Assembly (NCBI RefSeq): GCF_026153355.1
Contig: NZ_CP110636.1
Coordinates: forward strand, 1,178,001-1,242,000
Reading direction: 5' to 3'
Source: Streptomyces endophytica
GTDB lineage: Bacteria; Actinomycetota; Actinomycetes; Streptomycetales; Streptomycetaceae
DNA: 64,000 nucleotides
A model generated the notes under the pieces. It had not been told where the DNA came from. It did no database searches and was given only the letters and a program-made list of their open reading frames with translations. Positions 61,778 through 64,000 of the stretch are shown one piece after another; position 1 is the first letter of the stretch; each line of letters starts with the position of its first letter. The position numbers and the translations under genes are program-made.

Positions 61778-63428
61778 CCCTGGCGCCCCGGCAGCCGCAA
61801 CCCAGCGACGAGGCCGGCCCGCGCAACGACGCGGCTGGTTCGCCCCACAACGCGACCGGATAACTGAACAAACTGAACAACGCGACCGGGCCGCTCATCA
61901 GCGGGGTCAGGCAGCCCAGCGGCGGGATCCGATCAACCGGCCAGGCGCCACCCAAGCCGCACGGCCCGGCGCCACCCCGGACGCACGGCCCGGCACCACG
62001 GCTCCCCGGCCCAGCGCCACCCGGGCTGCACTGCCAAGCCGTTGGGCGGCCCGCCGGCAGTGGTCCACGCGCTCCGTCTCGCTCCCGCTCTCGCTCGCGC
62101 TCGGGATATCAGCCGCCACCCTGCTGTACGGCGCGGCCTCCCCCGCCATGGCTACACCCACCATGGCCACGACCAAGGCGACCTCTGTGGCCGCGGCCAC
62201 TGCCGCTGCCGGGCAGGTGGGGCAGGCCGGCCACGGTCCGACCAGTCCGGGCAAGAAGATTGCGGAGGCGCTGCGGGGATCTCCCGTGTATGTGGATCCC
62301 TCGCTGGCGACGGCCGTTGATGCGTCGCAGCAGCGGGAGCTGGTCACGCAGATCAAGGAGACCAAGCTGCCGATCCGCGTCGTGCTGGTGCCGCTGGTCG
62401 AGGGGGACAGCTGGGGCGGTAAGCCCGAGCAGCTTGCCGAGGTGGTGCACGACCGGATGGGCGGCGGCCCGTCCATCCTCATCACGCTCGGGGACCTGCC
62501 CGACGACATCTCCGCCCGCGAATGGCCCGAAGGCGCCCATCAGGCGATGCACGCCGCCGCGGCGGTTTTCTTCCAGGACGACATGAAGGGCACGGGGCTG
62601 GCCAAGCGCGTCTCCCGGGCGATCGGCATCATCAAGGCGGGCAACGGCGACAAGGTGTACAAGGAGGCCACGGCCAGCCTCGGCAAGCCGAAGCCCACGC
62701 AGTCGGGTGGGGCCGACGGGACGGGCAAGGACGCCTCCCGTGCGGGGAGCGGTGGGTCTCCGCTCGTCCGGCTGCTGAGCCTGGTCGTCGGGCCGGTGTT
62801 GCTGTTGGCCGCGGCGGAGTTGTTGTTGCGCCGGCGTTCGCGGCTGCGTGATCTCACGACGCCGTTCGCGCTGCCGCGCTCGGTCTTCGCCGCCGCTCGG
62901 CAGGCCGACGAAGCCGGGCTGCGCGACCGGGCCACCGAGGAGGTGGTGCGCCTGGGTGAGGAGGCACGTGCGGCGCAGGGTGATCCGACGACCGTCGAGC
63001 GGGCCCTCGATGCGTACGCCGCGGCCGGCACGGTCCTGGACCGGGCCCGCGGAGCCGTCGACCTGGCAGGGGCGTTCGCGCTGGTCGCCGAGGGCCGCGC
63101 GGCACTGTCCAAGGCTCCGGCGACCCTCCCGCTGTGCTTCTTCCACCCGCTGCACGGGCCTGCCGTGCGCCGCATACCCTGGCGGCCGCTGGGCCGCCGC
63201 GAGCAACTGCGGGTTGCCGCCTGCGAGACGTGCCTGCGCGCGGTACGGACCCGGCGCGCGCCGGAAGTGCTCACGGATCGGCGGGACGGCCGACCGGTGC
63301 CGTACTTCGAGATACCCGCCGAGGACAGCATCTGGGCGGCCACCGGGTACGGCTCGCTGCTGGGCGGGGACGGCGACTCGCTCGCGGCGCGCGTCCAACG
63401 CGGTGACTTCACCCGCACGTTGGACTGA
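61767..63428 (+). CDS. Membrane protein with one TPM-like domain, paralogue of upstream gene
   Basis: A 553-residue protein overlapping the upstream stop by 11 bp. An Arg/Pro/Ala-rich cytoplasmic tail (1-95) precedes a helix (SVSLPLSLALGISAATLLYG). The extracytoplasmic domain opens IAEALRGSPVYVDPS, the same block as NPVFISDQ and DPLYVDPE in the upstream protein, and continues PIRVVLVPL and ILITLGDLP. A second helix (LLSLVVGPVLLLAAAELLL) leads to a helical region and CFFHPLHGPA ... AACETCLRAV, matching the CHRNPLHG ... CEGC module of the neighbour. GGGAG precedes the GTG at 61767; an ATG at 61749 would add six residues. The two likely form a complex. Function unknown. Confidence 0.72.
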   Translation: MCTDPGAPAAATQRRGRPAQRRGWFAPQRDRITEQTEQRDRAAHQRGQAAQRRDPINRPGATQAARPGATPDARPGTTAPRPSATRAALPSRWAARRQWSTRSVSLPLSLALGISAATLLYGAASPAMATPTMATTKATSVAAATAAAGQVGQAGHGPTSPGKKIAEALRGSPVYVDPSLATAVDASQQRELVTQIKETKLPIRVVLVPLVEGDSWGGKPEQLAEVVHDRMGGGPSILITLGDLPDDISAREWPEGAHQAMHAAAAVFFQDDMKGTGLAKRVSRAIGIIKAGNGDKVYKEATASLGKPKPTQSGGADGTGKDASRAGSGGSPLVRLLSLVVGPVLLLAAAELLLRRRSRLRDLTTPFALPRSVFAAARQADEAGLRDRATEEVVRLGEEARAAQGDPTTVERALDAYAAAGTVLDRARGAVDLAGAFALVAEGRAALSKAPATLPLCFFHPLHGPAVRRIPWRPLGRREQLRVAACETCLRAVRTRRAPEVLTDRRDGRPVPYFEIPAEDSIWAATGYGSLLGGDGDSLAARVQRGDFTRTLD

Positions 63429-63756
63429 TCCGGGCCTCAACTTCCGCTGCCGTGATAGCTGATATGTCGGGAGAAAATTTGCTGATGCTTTATCGACGCG
63501 GCAGCCGTCGAGGTTAATCAGTTCGACAAATGGAGAGAAAGTTCAGTTAACGCCGCGAATGCATTGTCCTCACACCTCGACCATTCCCCACCCTTTGCGG
63601 GAAATCGACGCGAAATAGTCGGAGTTGATTGCACGAACCCCGGCCAGAATCGCTTCGACAAAAGAGTTGCACGGTCTTACGCTCCGCCGAAACAGCCGTT
63701 CGCACACACCGGAATGGTGGAGGCGCGCGGGGGAGAACGTCTGCTGGGAGAGCGTT
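63429..63756. other. AT-richer intergenic region
   Basis: About 330 bp, clearly less G+C-rich than the rest (for example 63458-63560, with AAAATTTGC and GTTAATCAG). No gene or RNA element was recognised. It must contain the promoter of the lipoprotein gene at 63757. Confidence 0.45.
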
Positions 63757-64000
63757 TTGCTGCACACGAAGACCGCTTGGCTGCGCGTCGCCGCGCCCGT
63801 CGCCGTACTGGCGCTGGCCCTGACCGCCTGCGATGGAAAGAAGGATGCGTCCGCCACGCAGGACGGCCGGAAGAGCAATGCCGGCGCTGATGCCCCCAAG
63901 ACGGAAAAGACGTCGGACCCGGACGGCGGCGGTGAGCAGAAGTCGGGCCAGACCGGCACCGGGCGGTTCAAGGAAGAGAGCGCGAATATCACCTACGAGG
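63757..64000 (+). CDS. Lipoprotein (5' part, runs off the window)
   Basis: A TTG at 63757 with GGGAG 6 nt upstream opens a signal peptide, LLHTKTAWLRVAAPVAVLAL, ending in the lipobox LTAC (Cys25). About 56 residues of a Lys/Asp/Gly/Gln-rich, disordered linker follow (DGKKDASATQDGRKSN ...), then RFKEESANITYE at the window edge. The globular domain is outside the window, so the family cannot be named. The TTG start is tentative, but the signal and lipobox are clear. Confidence 0.75.
   Translation, partial: MLHTKTAWLRVAAPVAVLALALTACDGKKDASATQDGRKSNAGADAPKTEKTSDPDGGGEQKSGQTGTGRFKEESANITYE

Overview
The window is high-G+C actinobacterial chromosome, almost certainly Streptomyces. The evidence is the GC-biased third codon positions, frequent GTG/TTG starts, PspC-type histidine kinases, LuxR response regulators, several PknB-like kinases, an LAETG sortase substrate, a bifunctional primase/polymerase and Streptomyces-type gene order. 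It reads as core chromosome with one inserted IS701-family element. No rRNA, tRNA, CRISPR or prophage was seen.

Layout. 1-4.6 kb: divergent MoxR / SWIM / DUF5691 / (DUF5682) cluster, with paired DNA-damage-type promoters between the arms. 4.6-10.8 kb: B12-binding protein, lipase, M23 endopeptidase, and pcrA with its own damage-type promoter. 10.9-14.3 kb: two NlpC/P60 hydrolases, the first behind a c-di-AMP (ydaO) riboswitch. 14.3-22.3 kb: envelope and signalling block (membrane esterase, PspC kinase/LuxR regulator, Ser/Thr kinase, PspC protein, DoxX). 22.6-29.1 kb: membrane proteins, class II aldolase-like protein, SRPBCC, tartronate-semialdehyde-type reductase, Uma2 nuclease. 29.2-39.2 kb: guaA, a putative Phe/Tyr leader-attenuator and chorismate mutase, an LAETG protein, GMC oxidoreductase, aldehyde dehydrogenase and a second Ser/Thr kinase. 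39.5-46.4 kb: membrane protein, second two-component pair, anti-anti-sigma factor, sigma factor and zinc-finger/MDMPI protein. 46.6-48.0 kb: IS701 element with 18-bp inverted repeats and CTAG duplications. 48.1-64 kb: purU, solute-binding lipoprotein, Pro/Gln-rich membrane protein, XRE regulator, primase/polymerase, ABC exporter, twin TPM-like membrane proteins and a truncated lipoprotein.

The most interesting signals are regulatory. Two divergent TTGTCAGTG-N8 promoters form a 16-bp inverted repeat that ties the MoxR/SWIM cluster to the PafBC damage response. A probably leaderless Phe/Tyr-rich leader peptide precedes a terminator-like hairpin and chorismate mutase. The IS701 transposase appears to take its Tyr-stop codons from the duplicated YTAR target.

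Caution: at least 13 genes carry one or more +/-1 frameshifts, nearly all in short C/G runs and mostly deletions. These look like homopolymer errors in the assembly rather than true pseudogenes. They are typed as pseudogene where the reading frame is broken as given, and each entry says how the frame would be restored.
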